Source of the DNA: YA12-FULL-51-18 sp041665305
GTDB lineage: Bacteria > Elusimicrobiota > Elusimicrobia > Elusimicrobiales > UBA9959
Assembly: GCA_041665305.1 (NCBI GenBank)
Contig: JBAYJD010000088.1
Span: 1-5,180, forward strand
Reading direction: 5' to 3'
Length of the DNA stretch: 5,180 nucleotides
Shown: in pieces, positions 1 to 5,180 of the stretch
Layout: each line of letters opens with the position of its first letter
Numbering within the stretch: position 1 is the first letter of the stretch
Notes under the pieces: generated by a model
What the model was told of the DNA's origin: nothing
Seen by the model: the letters and a program-made list of their open reading frames with translations, nothing else
Database searches by the model: none
Made by a program: the position numbers and the translations under genes

Positions 1-10
1 CCGAGCCGAA

Positions 11-58
11 GTTGCGCGAAACGCGCAGGCTCCAATGAACCTGTAAGTTTCGCGCAAC
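11..58. repeat. Two-tiered perfect inverted repeat (possible cruciform or RNA hairpin)
   Basis: The arms GTTGCGCGAAAC (11-22) and GTTTCGCGCAAC (47-58) are exact reverse complements. Inside them a second pair, CAGG (26-29) and CCTG (40-43), is placed symmetrically, with 3 nt of unpaired sequence on each side and a 10-nt apical loop. This gives a 12-bp stem, a 3x3 internal loop, a 4-bp stem and a loop. No T-run follows on either strand, so it does not look like an ordinary intrinsic terminator. It lies beyond the 3' end of the minus-strand gene ending at 116. It could be a REP-like or mobile-element palindrome, a structured RNA or a protein-binding site; the sequence does not decide between these. 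Confidence 0.75.
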
Positions 59-115
59 AAAGGTGCAGGCAAAAAACGGCGATTGCAGCCAAAATTCCTT
101 ATGTCGGACAGGCTC

Positions 116-910
116 CTAGGGTACCTGTTCGAGCTTAATGTCGGCGGCTTTGGGGACGGCCGCGGCCGAGTAATAATTCTGCTCTTTGGCTTCGTTGCCG
201 GACGCCATGGCCAGCGGATCGACCCGGTAGAGCACCACGGTCTCTTTCGCCGACTTCTTCAGGCCTTCTATCTTAAAAATACCGCTTGGCAGGTCGGAAA
301 GCGAAACCAGGATGAGCATCTCTTCCCTGGAAAAATCAACGGGAGGATAATGCCCCTGATGAGTGGAGGCGAACGCCTTCCAGGTTTCCAGGTCCCTGAA
401 GATCTTATAGTCCACGGGCGCCGTGAACATGGTCTTCCCGCCCGCCGCCCCGGCTGCGCTTTGTCCCAGTCCGGGCACAACGGAAGCGCTCAGGGAAGGC
501 TCCGGAAGCCCGGCGCGGTCGACCATGATCTTTTTCTCCAGGTCTTTATCGGTCAGATAAACGGGCGGGCGCTTCTTTTTGTTGGAACCGGACATATCTG
601 TCAGCATTTCCATCATGCCCTGCGGCTCTTCCGCCACGCCCGAAAATTCCCCGCTTTTAACCATCGCTATCGCGCCTTCGGACCTGACACTGCCGGTGGT
701 GAGTCCTGTCCGGTAGGGGACCGGCGGATTTTCCCCGGCCCCGGCGCGGGCCTCAGCCAGGCTTCGCGCGGCCTGGGCGCCGGCGCTGAGCCTCGCGGCA
801 GGCTTACCCGTTTCATGCCGCCCCGCGAGCATAAAACCTAAAAAAACGCACAAAACACCCAGGAAAAGGCCAAGAAAGAGTTTAATCGTCCTTAAATTCA
901 TCATAGGCAT
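116..910 (-). CDS. Membrane-anchored hypothetical protein with PrcB_C-like C-terminal domain
   Basis: This 264-residue protein has no known function. It begins with a short polar stretch and a hydrophobic segment at about residues 11-29, so it is either a signal-anchored protein facing outward or has a cleaved signal peptide. Cys21 lies inside the hydrophobic stretch, but the preceding residues do not make a lipobox. Residues 30-155 are Ala/Gly/Pro-rich and probably disordered, with a basic patch KKK at 111-113. Residues ~160-262 look folded: the run VDFSREEMLILVSL (191-204), LPSGIFKIEGL (207-217) and a following beta-rich part resemble the PrcB_C / 'protease complex subunit PrcB' type of domain. 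This is recognised by pattern only. ATG codons lie at 910, 904 and 901; none has a Shine-Dalgarno sequence, and the first is used here. The stop is TAG. It is transcribed divergently from the gene at 1083. The opposite-strand frame over the same DNA lacks any domain-like character. Confidence 0.8.
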   Translation of the reverse strand: MPMMNLRTIKLFLGLFLGVLCVFLGFMLAGRHETGKPAARLSAGAQAARSLAEARAGAGENPPVPYRTGLTTGSVRSEGAIAMVKSGEFSGVAEEPQGMMEMLTDMSGSNKKKRPPVYLTDKDLEKKIMVDRAGLPEPSLSASVVPGLGQSAAGAAGGKTMFTAPVDYKIFRDLETWKAFASTHQGHYPPVDFSREEMLILVSLSDLPSGIFKIEGLKKSAKETVVLYRVDPLAMASGNEAKEQNYYSAAAVPKAADIKLEQVP

Positions 911-1082
911 TGTACAATAATTTAACTATAAGTTATCATTTCCGTAACACCTGAAAATTAAAATCGGTATAGGACGGAAAGAAGCAGGATCTGAAAGCCG
1001 GGAGCCGGCCGAAACCGATCGATCAGTTGATCCTAATGTTACTCCGGTCCTCCAGTCTTCTACAGCGCCAGGGAGTCTTAAT
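911..1082. promoter_or_regulatory. Divergent intergenic region with small palindromes
   Basis: This 172-bp gap must contain the start signals of both divergent genes. The part nearest the minus-strand gene (911-970) is AT-rich. On the minus strand TATAGT (revcomp of 925-930) is a possible -10 placed about 15 nt before the start codon, but no good -35 accompanies it. On the plus strand GTAACA (944-949) and TATAGG (968-973) with an 18-bp spacer form a weak sigma70-like pair. Downstream are a perfect hairpin GCCGG-GAG-CCGGC (997-1009) and a GATC cluster, GATCGATCAGTTGATC (1017-1032), containing the palindrome GATCA-gt-TGATC (1021-1032). The hairpin and palindrome would lie in the leader of the plus-strand gene. 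All promoter assignments here are tentative. Confidence 0.4.
1070..1075 (+). promoter_or_regulatory. Ribosome binding site for the GYF-like membrane protein gene
   Basis: AGGGAG lies 7 nt before the ATG at 1083 and is a good Shine-Dalgarno match. It supports that start codon, as does the GYF-like domain beginning at residue 1. Confidence 0.7.
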
Positions 1083-2795
1083 ATGAAATATTGGGCATAT
1101 ATAAATAACGAGATCCTCGGTCCTTACGCGAAAGAGAAGCTCTTGGAACTGCCGGTTTTCACCGCAACGACGCTGTTATGCCCGCAAACGCCGGTGGGAG
1201 AAAAAACGGAAGATTGGAAAGAAGCCTCCACATATCCCGAAGTAGCCGCCATGCTTGGTATTGCGGCGCCGGAACCAGCGAACCAATTATCTTCGCCTCC
1301 GCCTTCCGAAGAAAAAGCGGAACCGCTCAAACCGATCGTCGACGAGCCCAAACCCGCGGCGAACGCCGAACCTCCCCAGCCCGTATTCAACGCTGAAATT
1401 CCTGAAAGCAAACTAAAACCGCTTTCTTTTCATCCCATAACCGACACCTCCCCGGCGGCCGCGCAGCCAGGCGGAAAAGATCCGGAGAAGAAAGAAACTC
1501 CGAAACCGGCGCAGGATTTCGCCGGCCCCGGTTTCGATCCCTTAAGCCTTTCGCAGATCAAGAAGCGCGCGGAAATGCCCGGCATAAACATGCCCGCGCA
1601 GGAGCCTCCCAAAAACGAGAGAGCGGAATTCAAACCGCCTGAGATCTTTCCCGACGGGCCTTCTTCCGCGCAAGCCCCCGTCCCGGCTTTTGAAAACCGC
1701 GCGCAGGCCTCCCCGTTGGACAAAACGACCCTGGACGAGATAAATTTCAAGCTTGAAACGCTGAACAGGAATTTCCTGACAAAACAGGAACTCGAACCGT
1801 TCAAAGAAAAACTAGGGCAGTTGGGCGAACTCCTGTCTTCAATGAAAGCGAATCAGTCCCAGCGCGAGATCATGGACAGGCTGCAGTCCCTGGAAGCCTC
1901 CCTTTCGGAGATAAAAGCCTCTTTTACGCGCGCCGCGGCCGAAAGCCGCCAGACGGCGCAGCAAGGCCCTCTTGCCCCCGCGCAACCGAAGAGTCCGATG
2001 GAAACCTCCAGGCACGAAATAATCGACCAGGGCTCCAGAGGGAAAAGCTCAAATCTCTCCGGCCTCATAAAAAAAGCGTTCAAATTCGCGGCGATCCTTG
2101 TCCTGCTGGCCGCGGCGGCGGGCGCCGCCGTTTTCGCCTTGAAACAAGCGGGCGTTTTCGATGCCACGAAATTCCTGCCGTTCCCGGTTTCCTTCTTGAG
2201 CGCGCCGGAATCCTCCCTGACAGCGGCGATACAGACGCCGCCGGAAGTTCTGTTCTCGACCGCAGCCCAGGCCGCGCCGGCCAAACAGGACCTTTCACAA
2301 GAGGTCGTCGCTTTCGGCAAGGCTTATACCCCCAAACCGGGAGGTCCGACTCTTGAAAGCAGGCTCCGTGAGGACGCCGCGGCCCGGAAAGGCGATTTCG
2401 GCAGGGCGGCCTGGGAAGCCAAAGAACTGCCGGGCGGCCTGTTCAAACTGACCGTCGTCGTCCCCATGTGGGACAGCTCCGCGCAGCTGGCCTATAATTA
2501 TGAAGTCGATTATGCCGGGAAAAGAGTACGGCCGCTTGACGACTCCAGCGCGCAGCCGCTTAACGTCATACCGAGCGAGACCAAAAGGCCCGTACAACAC
2601 AAGCCCCAGATAAAAAAAAGCCGCCAGAGAGCCGCCGCCCCTAAAGACAGGCAGGCAGAACCTTACGCAAAACCGGCGGCAAAACCTGCCGCAAAGCCGG
2701 CCGCGAAGCCTGAAACCAGGCAGGTAAAAGGAAAATCCGCGGACGACGAATATGAATATGTCTACGAGGATGAAACCGGAGGCTCCGAAGAGTAA
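1083..2795 (+). CDS. GYF_2-like / coiled-coil / single-pass membrane protein of unknown function
   Basis: This 570-residue protein matches no whole-length family I know. Residues 1-58 resemble the GYF_2 (GYF domain 2) family: Trp4 and Tyr6 near the start, then ILGPYAKEKLLEL, and a later DWKEAS before a short helix. Residues 60-210 are Pro/Glu/Lys/Ala-rich and look disordered. Residues ~213-290 form a heptad-like, charged helical segment, probably a coiled coil. Lys330, Lys331 and Lys334 precede a transmembrane helix at ~335-354, predicting a cytoplasmic N-terminus and an outward C-terminus. Residues ~405-497 look like a small mixed alpha/beta domain of unknown family, containing LFKLTVVVPMWDSS and a Tyr-rich strand. 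The tail is basic, then four AKPA/AKPE units (529-544), then acidic and Tyr-rich (554-563). There is no signal peptide. A strong RBS supports the start. It ends 14 bp from the convergent ddl stop codon. An envelope or scaffolding role is plausible but is inference only. Confidence 0.88.
   Translation: MKYWAYINNEILGPYAKEKLLELPVFTATTLLCPQTPVGEKTEDWKEASTYPEVAAMLGIAAPEPANQLSSPPPSEEKAEPLKPIVDEPKPAANAEPPQPVFNAEIPESKLKPLSFHPITDTSPAAAQPGGKDPEKKETPKPAQDFAGPGFDPLSLSQIKKRAEMPGINMPAQEPPKNERAEFKPPEIFPDGPSSAQAPVPAFENRAQASPLDKTTLDEINFKLETLNRNFLTKQELEPFKEKLGQLGELLSSMKANQSQREIMDRLQSLEASLSEIKASFTRAAAESRQTAQQGPLAPAQPKSPMETSRHEIIDQGSRGKSSNLSGLIKKAFKFAAILVLLAAAAGAAVFALKQAGVFDATKFLPFPVSFLSAPESSLTAAIQTPPEVLFSTAAQAAPAKQDLSQEVVAFGKAYTPKPGGPTLESRLREDAAARKGDFGRAAWEAKELPGGLFKLTVVVPMWDSSAQLAYNYEVDYAGKRVRPLDDSSAQPLNVIPSETKRPVQHKPQIKKSRQRAAAPKDRQAEPYAKPAAKPAAKPAAKPETRQVKGKSADDEYEYVYEDETGGSEE
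2667..2714 (+). repeat. Four 12-bp in-frame tandem units encoding AKPA/AKPE
   Basis: The units gcaaaaccggcg, gcaaaacctgcc, gcaaagccggcc and gcgaagcctgaa follow one another without gaps and encode AKPA three times and AKPE once. They differ mainly at third codon positions, so the array is old or selected at the protein level rather than a fresh duplication. It encodes part of the basic Ala/Pro/Lys tail of the membrane protein. Confidence 0.85.
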
Positions 2796-2809
2796 CTGCC
2801 GGGGAATTT

Positions 2810-3877
2810 TCAGATCCTGACGGTTTTCAGCCCGGCCATGGCGCGCCGCCTTTCAAAAGCCAGCTTTACCAGCCTGCCGGCCAGCTTCACGGGATCGAGG
2901 CCGGTGGCCTTCCACAAAGAAGGATAAAGGCTGTGGGAAGTGAAGCCGGGGATGGTGTTTATTTCGCAGAAATAAAAATCAGTTTCTTTTATCGGGTCCA
3001 TCAGGAAGTCCACCCGGGCCATGCCGTGACAGCCGGCGGCTTTGAAGATCTCCGCCGCAAACCCCCGTATTTTTAAAGCCGTCCGTCCGGACAGCGGCGC
3101 AGGCGCCAGAAAATCCATGCCGTTATTATCAAGGTATTTGGCCTCATAATCGTAAAATTCGTGCTTTCCCTTCGGTCTGACCTCCCCCGCCGCGCTTGAG
3201 GCCGCGTCCAGATGCGAACCCAGGACCCCGCACACTATTTCCCTTGCGCGATCAACGCCTTTTTCTATCATCACCCTGGAATCGAACCGGAAAGCGCGCC
3301 TTACAGCTCCGGGGAGTTCCGCGAACGTCTTAACCTTGGTCACACCCACGGAAGAGCCAAGCTGGACCGGCTTCACAAAAAGCGGGAACCCAAGATCTCC
3401 GGCCGCCCTGATGCCGGCGGCGACGCGGCTTTTATCCCGGCCGGCGATCTCGACATGCGGCAGCACGGGCAGCCCCCGGTCCCGCGCTATATTCTTTGAG
3501 AGCACCTTGTCCATGCTCGCGGCCGAAGCCAGAACTCCGGACCCGACATACGGGAGCCCCAGCAGCTCCAGGAACCCCTGCAGAACCCCGTCCTCTCCGG
3601 TAGAGCCGTGAATCAGCGGAAAAACCGCGTCCAGTTCCAGCGGCGCTCCGTCCAGCATGAACCGTTCTTTCTCAAAGGAAGGTTCTATCTTCCCGCCTTT
3701 TTTTCCGGAGCCCGTTTCCGGGGAGGCCAGACGCCAGGCCCCATGCTGCGGGACATAGATCGGACTTACCTCATAACCCGCCTGGGAAAGGAGTTTTACC
3801 ACGGTCCTGGCTGATTCTATCGAAACCTCATGTTCCGTGGACCTGCCGCCATAGATCACGCCGATCTTTTTCTTCAT
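2810..3877 (-). CDS. ddl: D-alanine--D-alanine ligase
   Basis: Ddl joins two D-alanines using ATP, supplying the D-Ala-D-Ala terminus of the peptidoglycan precursor in the cytoplasm. The protein has 355 residues, longer than E. coli DdlB (306) and in the range of Gram-positive-type ligases. The N-terminal domain carries GGRSTEHEVS (10-19), with Glu15 matching the catalytic Glu15 of DdlB, and HGSTGEDG (90-97). The ATP-grasp part shows SMDK (121-124), FVKP (167-170) and GSSVGV (174-179). FYDYEAKY (241-248) holds the Tyr equivalent to DdlB Tyr216 at 248, a sign of D-Ala rather than D-lactate specificity. Arg288, Asp290, Glu305 and Asn307 match the metal and phosphate ligands, and GFTSHSLYP (311-319) is the family signature. 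All key residues are present. It lies 54 bp downstream of mnmA on the same strand, so it is probably co-transcribed, and it faces the plus-strand gene with a 14-bp gap. Confidence 0.98.
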   Translation of the reverse strand: MKKKIGVIYGGRSTEHEVSIESARTVVKLLSQAGYEVSPIYVPQHGAWRLASPETGSGKKGGKIEPSFEKERFMLDGAPLELDAVFPLIHGSTGEDGVLQGFLELLGLPYVGSGVLASAASMDKVLSKNIARDRGLPVLPHVEIAGRDKSRVAAGIRAAGDLGFPLFVKPVQLGSSVGVTKVKTFAELPGAVRRAFRFDSRVMIEKGVDRAREIVCGVLGSHLDAASSAAGEVRPKGKHEFYDYEAKYLDNNGMDFLAPAPLSGRTALKIRGFAAEIFKAAGCHGMARVDFLMDPIKETDFYFCEINTIPGFTSHSLYPSLWKATGLDPVKLAGRLVKLAFERRRAMAGLKTVRI

Positions 3878-3883
3878 AATTGA

Positions 3884-3887
3884 CTCC
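3884..3887 (-). promoter_or_regulatory. Ribosome binding site for ddl
   Basis: On the minus strand GGAG lies 6 nt before the ddl ATG. Together with the conserved MKKKIGVIYGG opening of the protein it fixes the start. The rest of the 54-bp mnmA-ddl gap holds an A5T5 palindrome (3916-3925) but no GC-rich stem with a T-run, so there is no clear terminator between the two genes. Confidence 0.6.
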
Positions 3888-3931
3888 GAAATGTTGAAGG
3901 TGAATGTTTTGCCGCAAAAATTTTTACGCGC

Positions 3932-4999
3932 CTACCTGCCCACGGCGGCGGTCACGCCTCCGCCCAGGACCCTGTCTCCCTTATAAAAGACCACAGACTG
4001 GCCCCTGGCCGGGGCGAATTGCGGCGTGGAAAAAACCCCTGAAAAGCCGGTCCCTTCGCGGGAAACGACCAGGCACTGGGCCGGCGCATGACGATAACGG
4101 ATCTGCGCTTCGACGCATTCTCCGGCCAACGGCGGAACCGCGAGCCAGTTCATCCCGGAAACCTCTATCCTGCGGAAGCAGGCGTCGGGAAGTTTGCCGA
4201 GCACGACTTCATTGGTTTCCGGCCTCAAGGCCGTAACATAAAGGCGCTCCCCGCCGTATACGCCCAGGCCGCGCCGCTGGCCGATTGTGTAGTTGAAAAA
4301 ACCTTCATGGCGGCCCAGGAGCCTGCCTTTCGCGTCCACTATCCTGCCCGGACGGGGTTTGACGCCTCCGCTGCGCTTCAGATACCTGTCGTAATTACCC
4401 TCGCCGACGAAACAAATATCATTGCTTTCCTTTTCTCCTGCGGTCGGCAGGCCCGCCCCGAGCGCGAGCCGTCTGACCTCTTTTTTAGCCATTCCGCCCA
4501 GCGGAAAAAGAAGATGCGGCAGCTGCTCTTTCCTGAGGCAATAAAGGAAATAACTCTGGTCCTTTTGAGGGTCCGCGCCTCTCAGCAGACGGAACCCGTC
4601 CGCGGCTTTCTCGATGCGCGCATAATGTCCCGTCGCCAGGTATGCGGCGCCCAAGGCCCGCGCCAGTTCAAAAAGGTAATCGAACTTCAGGGAGCGGTTG
4701 CACTCCACGCACGGGTTGGGGGTGGCCCCCGCCAGGTAGCTTTTAACAAATTCGTCTATGACCTTTTTTTTAAAAAGGCCGCTTGCGTTCTTAAGGTAAT
4801 GCCTGAGCCCGAGAGCATCGCACACGGCCCGCGCCTTGGCCCCGGACTCGGCGGCGCCGCAGCAGGAGGCCCGGGCGCCCTCCGGAGAGAAGAGGTTCAA
4901 GGTCACGCCGATAACCTCATATCCTTGCGCGAGCAAAAGCGCCGCGGCGGCGGAAGAGTCCACCCCCCCCGACATCGCAACGACGACTTTTTTCTTCAT
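3932..4999 (-). CDS. mnmA: tRNA-specific 2-thiouridylase MnmA
   Basis: MnmA activates U34 of tRNA-Lys, -Glu and -Gln with ATP and replaces the C2 oxygen by sulfur delivered from a cysteine desulfurase, directly or through carriers. The protein has 355 residues (E. coli 368). The PP-loop SGGVDSS is at 10-16 and SCCG at 45-48. TPNPCVECN (93-101) contains Cys100, matching E. coli Cys102, plus an extra Cys97. GHYARI (124-129) and KDQSYFLY (146-153) follow. NDICFVGEGNYDRYL (193-207) contains Cys196, matching the second catalytic cysteine. GQRRGLGV (240-247) marks the central domain and the GQSVVFYKGDRVLGGG run near the end is typical of the C-terminal barrel. The start is fixed by MKKKVVVAMSGGVDSS, although no Shine-Dalgarno precedes it; the mRNA may be nearly leaderless (see promoter at 5014-5042). 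An eight-G run (4963-4970) spans the PP-loop codons. It is probably the first gene of an mnmA-ddl unit. Confidence 0.98.
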   Translation of the reverse strand: MKKKVVVAMSGGVDSSAAAALLLAQGYEVIGVTLNLFSPEGARASCCGAAESGAKARAVCDALGLRHYLKNASGLFKKKVIDEFVKSYLAGATPNPCVECNRSLKFDYLFELARALGAAYLATGHYARIEKAADGFRLLRGADPQKDQSYFLYCLRKEQLPHLLFPLGGMAKKEVRRLALGAGLPTAGEKESNDICFVGEGNYDRYLKRSGGVKPRPGRIVDAKGRLLGRHEGFFNYTIGQRRGLGVYGGERLYVTALRPETNEVVLGKLPDACFRRIEVSGMNWLAVPPLAGECVEAQIRYRHAPAQCLVVSREGTGFSGVFSTPQFAPARGQSVVFYKGDRVLGGGVTAAVGR

Positions 5000-5013
5000 G
5001 AAGATATTTTAGT

Positions 5014-5042
5014 ATTTTAATCCGGTGACATAATACTTTCAA
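5014..5042 (-). promoter_or_regulatory. Predicted sigma70-type promoter of mnmA-ddl
   Basis: On the minus strand TTGAAA (revcomp of 5037-5042) and TAAAAT (revcomp of 5014-5019) are separated by exactly 17 bp, each matching 5 of 6 consensus bases. Transcription would begin near 5007, leaving about 8 nt before the mnmA ATG, which fits the absence of a Shine-Dalgarno sequence. The -35 element lies in the 9-bp centre of the perfect inverted repeat at 5025-5057, so a protein bound to that repeat would block the promoter. A second TAAAAT (revcomp of 5006-5011) has no well-spaced -35. Confidence 0.6.
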
Positions 5043-5057
5043 TAGGTATTATGTCAC
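5025..5057. repeat. Perfect 12-bp inverted repeat over the mnmA promoter
   Basis: GTGACATAATAC (5025-5036) and GTATTATGTCAC (5046-5057) are exact reverse complements separated by 9 bp (5037-5045). Arm centres are 21 bp apart, about two helical turns, as expected for a symmetric protein dimer pair on one DNA face. In RNA it would form a stable hairpin, but no T-run follows in either direction, so it is not a standard terminator. It may be an operator controlling mnmA, or a palindrome at the end of a mobile element entering from the right. Its sequence is unrelated to the inverted repeat at 11-58. Confidence 0.85.
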
Positions 5058-5078
5058 GAATGGCACTAACTTAAGGTG

Positions 5079-5180
5079 TTAATCTGGAATAGGCCCTGCT
5101 TTTCGCTTCTTAACTCCGATTGTGGTCGCTTCGCAGATTTTCTGCGATAAACCTCGCATATCCTGCACCGTCCGCTCGAG
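5079..5180 (-). CDS. Possible C-terminal fragment of an unrecognised protein
   Basis: A minus-strand frame is open from the right edge for 33 codons and ends at TAA (5079-5081). The fragment begins LERTVQDMRGLSQKICEATT and ends in a basic tail, KKRKAGPIPD. The length is too short to prove coding, and its third-position GC (about half) is lower than in the neighbouring genes. I do not recognise a family. The stop is followed after 21 nt by the perfect inverted repeat at 5025-5057, an arrangement seen at the 3' ends of some transposase genes, including REP-associated ones. That link is speculative. The 5' part lies outside the window. Confidence 0.3.
   Translation of the reverse strand, partial: LERTVQDMRGLSQKICEATTIGVKKRKAGPIPD
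5131..5147. repeat. Perfect 7-bp hairpin with 3-nt loop
   Basis: TCGCAGA (5131-5137), TTT, and TCTGCGA (5141-5147) form an uninterrupted stem-loop. It overlaps the possible C-terminal fragment on the minus strand. A perfect hairpin inside a short, weakly supported reading frame makes it possible that this region is a non-coding or mobile-element palindrome instead. Confidence 0.55.

Noticed and set aside
71..90. Possible intrinsic terminator after the minus-strand gene (T6 on the minus strand at 71-76)
   Set aside because: The only stem beside the T-run is 3 bp (78-80 with 88-90), too weak to call.
83..841. Open frame of 252 codons on the plus strand opposite the 264-residue protein gene
   Set aside because: The minus-strand product has a clear N-terminal hydrophobic anchor and a folded-looking C-terminal domain. 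The plus-strand product is rich in Arg/Gly/His without domain features and has no RBS.
2612..2619. Eight-A run in the tail of the 570-residue protein gene
   Set aside because: It encodes Lys-Lys in a basic tail, and no alternative downstream frame suggests programmed frameshifting.
2777..2812. Bidirectional terminator between the convergent genes
   Set aside because: CGGAG-G-CTCCG (2777-2787) has a 1-nt loop and no adjacent T-run, and the TTTT at 2807-2810 has no stem next to it.
3916..3925. A5T5 palindrome between mnmA and ddl as a terminator or promoter
   Set aside because: The flanking bases pair poorly, there is no GC stem, and no well-spaced -35/-10 pair was found for ddl.
4762..4778. 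A AAA AAG slippery heptamer and CCTTTTT/AAAAAGG palindrome in mnmA (codons for KKK at 77-79)
   Set aside because: The heptamer is in the correct phase for -1 slippage, but the shifted frame reaches a stop within seven codons and no stimulatory structure is evident; it encodes a normal Lys-rich segment.
4088..5020. Open frame of 310 codons on the plus strand opposite mnmA
   Set aside because: It is entirely antisense to a gene with all MnmA motifs; long antisense frames are expected in GC-rich coding DNA and the translation has no recognisable domain.

Overview
The window looks like a bacterial chromosome segment (high-GC coding sequence with short AT-rich gaps) carrying four complete protein-coding genes, and possibly the tail of a fifth at the right edge. 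Two genes are recognised with confidence: mnmA (tRNA U34 2-thiolation) and ddl (D-alanine--D-alanine ligase, so the host makes peptidoglycan). The other two encode membrane-anchored proteins of unknown function. The style of the GYF-like N-terminus, the Ala/Pro/Lys-rich proteins and the gene set remind me of Elusimicrobiota metagenome genomes. That is an impression from family resemblance, not a demonstrated placement.

Layout: positions 1-115 are non-coding and contain a two-tiered perfect inverted repeat (11-58). A minus-strand gene (116-910) encodes an N-terminally anchored protein whose last ~100 residues resemble the PrcB_C type of domain. A 172-bp divergent intergenic region (911-1082) separates it from a plus-strand gene (1083-2795). 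That gene encodes a 570-residue protein with a GYF_2-like N-terminal domain, a long disordered linker, a coiled coil, one transmembrane segment, a small unknown domain and a low-complexity tail with KPAA repeats. It runs convergently into ddl (2810-3877, minus), with only 14 bp between the two stop codons. mnmA (3932-4999, minus) lies 54 bp upstream of ddl in the same direction, so mnmA-ddl is probably one transcript.

The most striking non-coding feature is at 5000-5060. A perfect 12-bp inverted repeat with a 9-bp centre lies over the best promoter in the window. The -35 hexamer falls in the centre of the repeat, one arm fills much of the -35/-10 spacer, and the predicted start of transcription is only about 8 nt from the mnmA start codon. 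This could be an operator for mnmA-ddl, or the end of a mobile element that now supplies the promoter. To its right is a minus-strand reading frame of 33 codons that enters from outside the window and ends at 5079; it contains a perfect short hairpin and is not recognised.

No rRNA, tRNA, CRISPR array or complete insertion sequence was seen. I did not find a convincing multi-gene novel system. The points worth following up are the inverted-repeat promoter, the left-edge palindrome and the two unknown membrane proteins.
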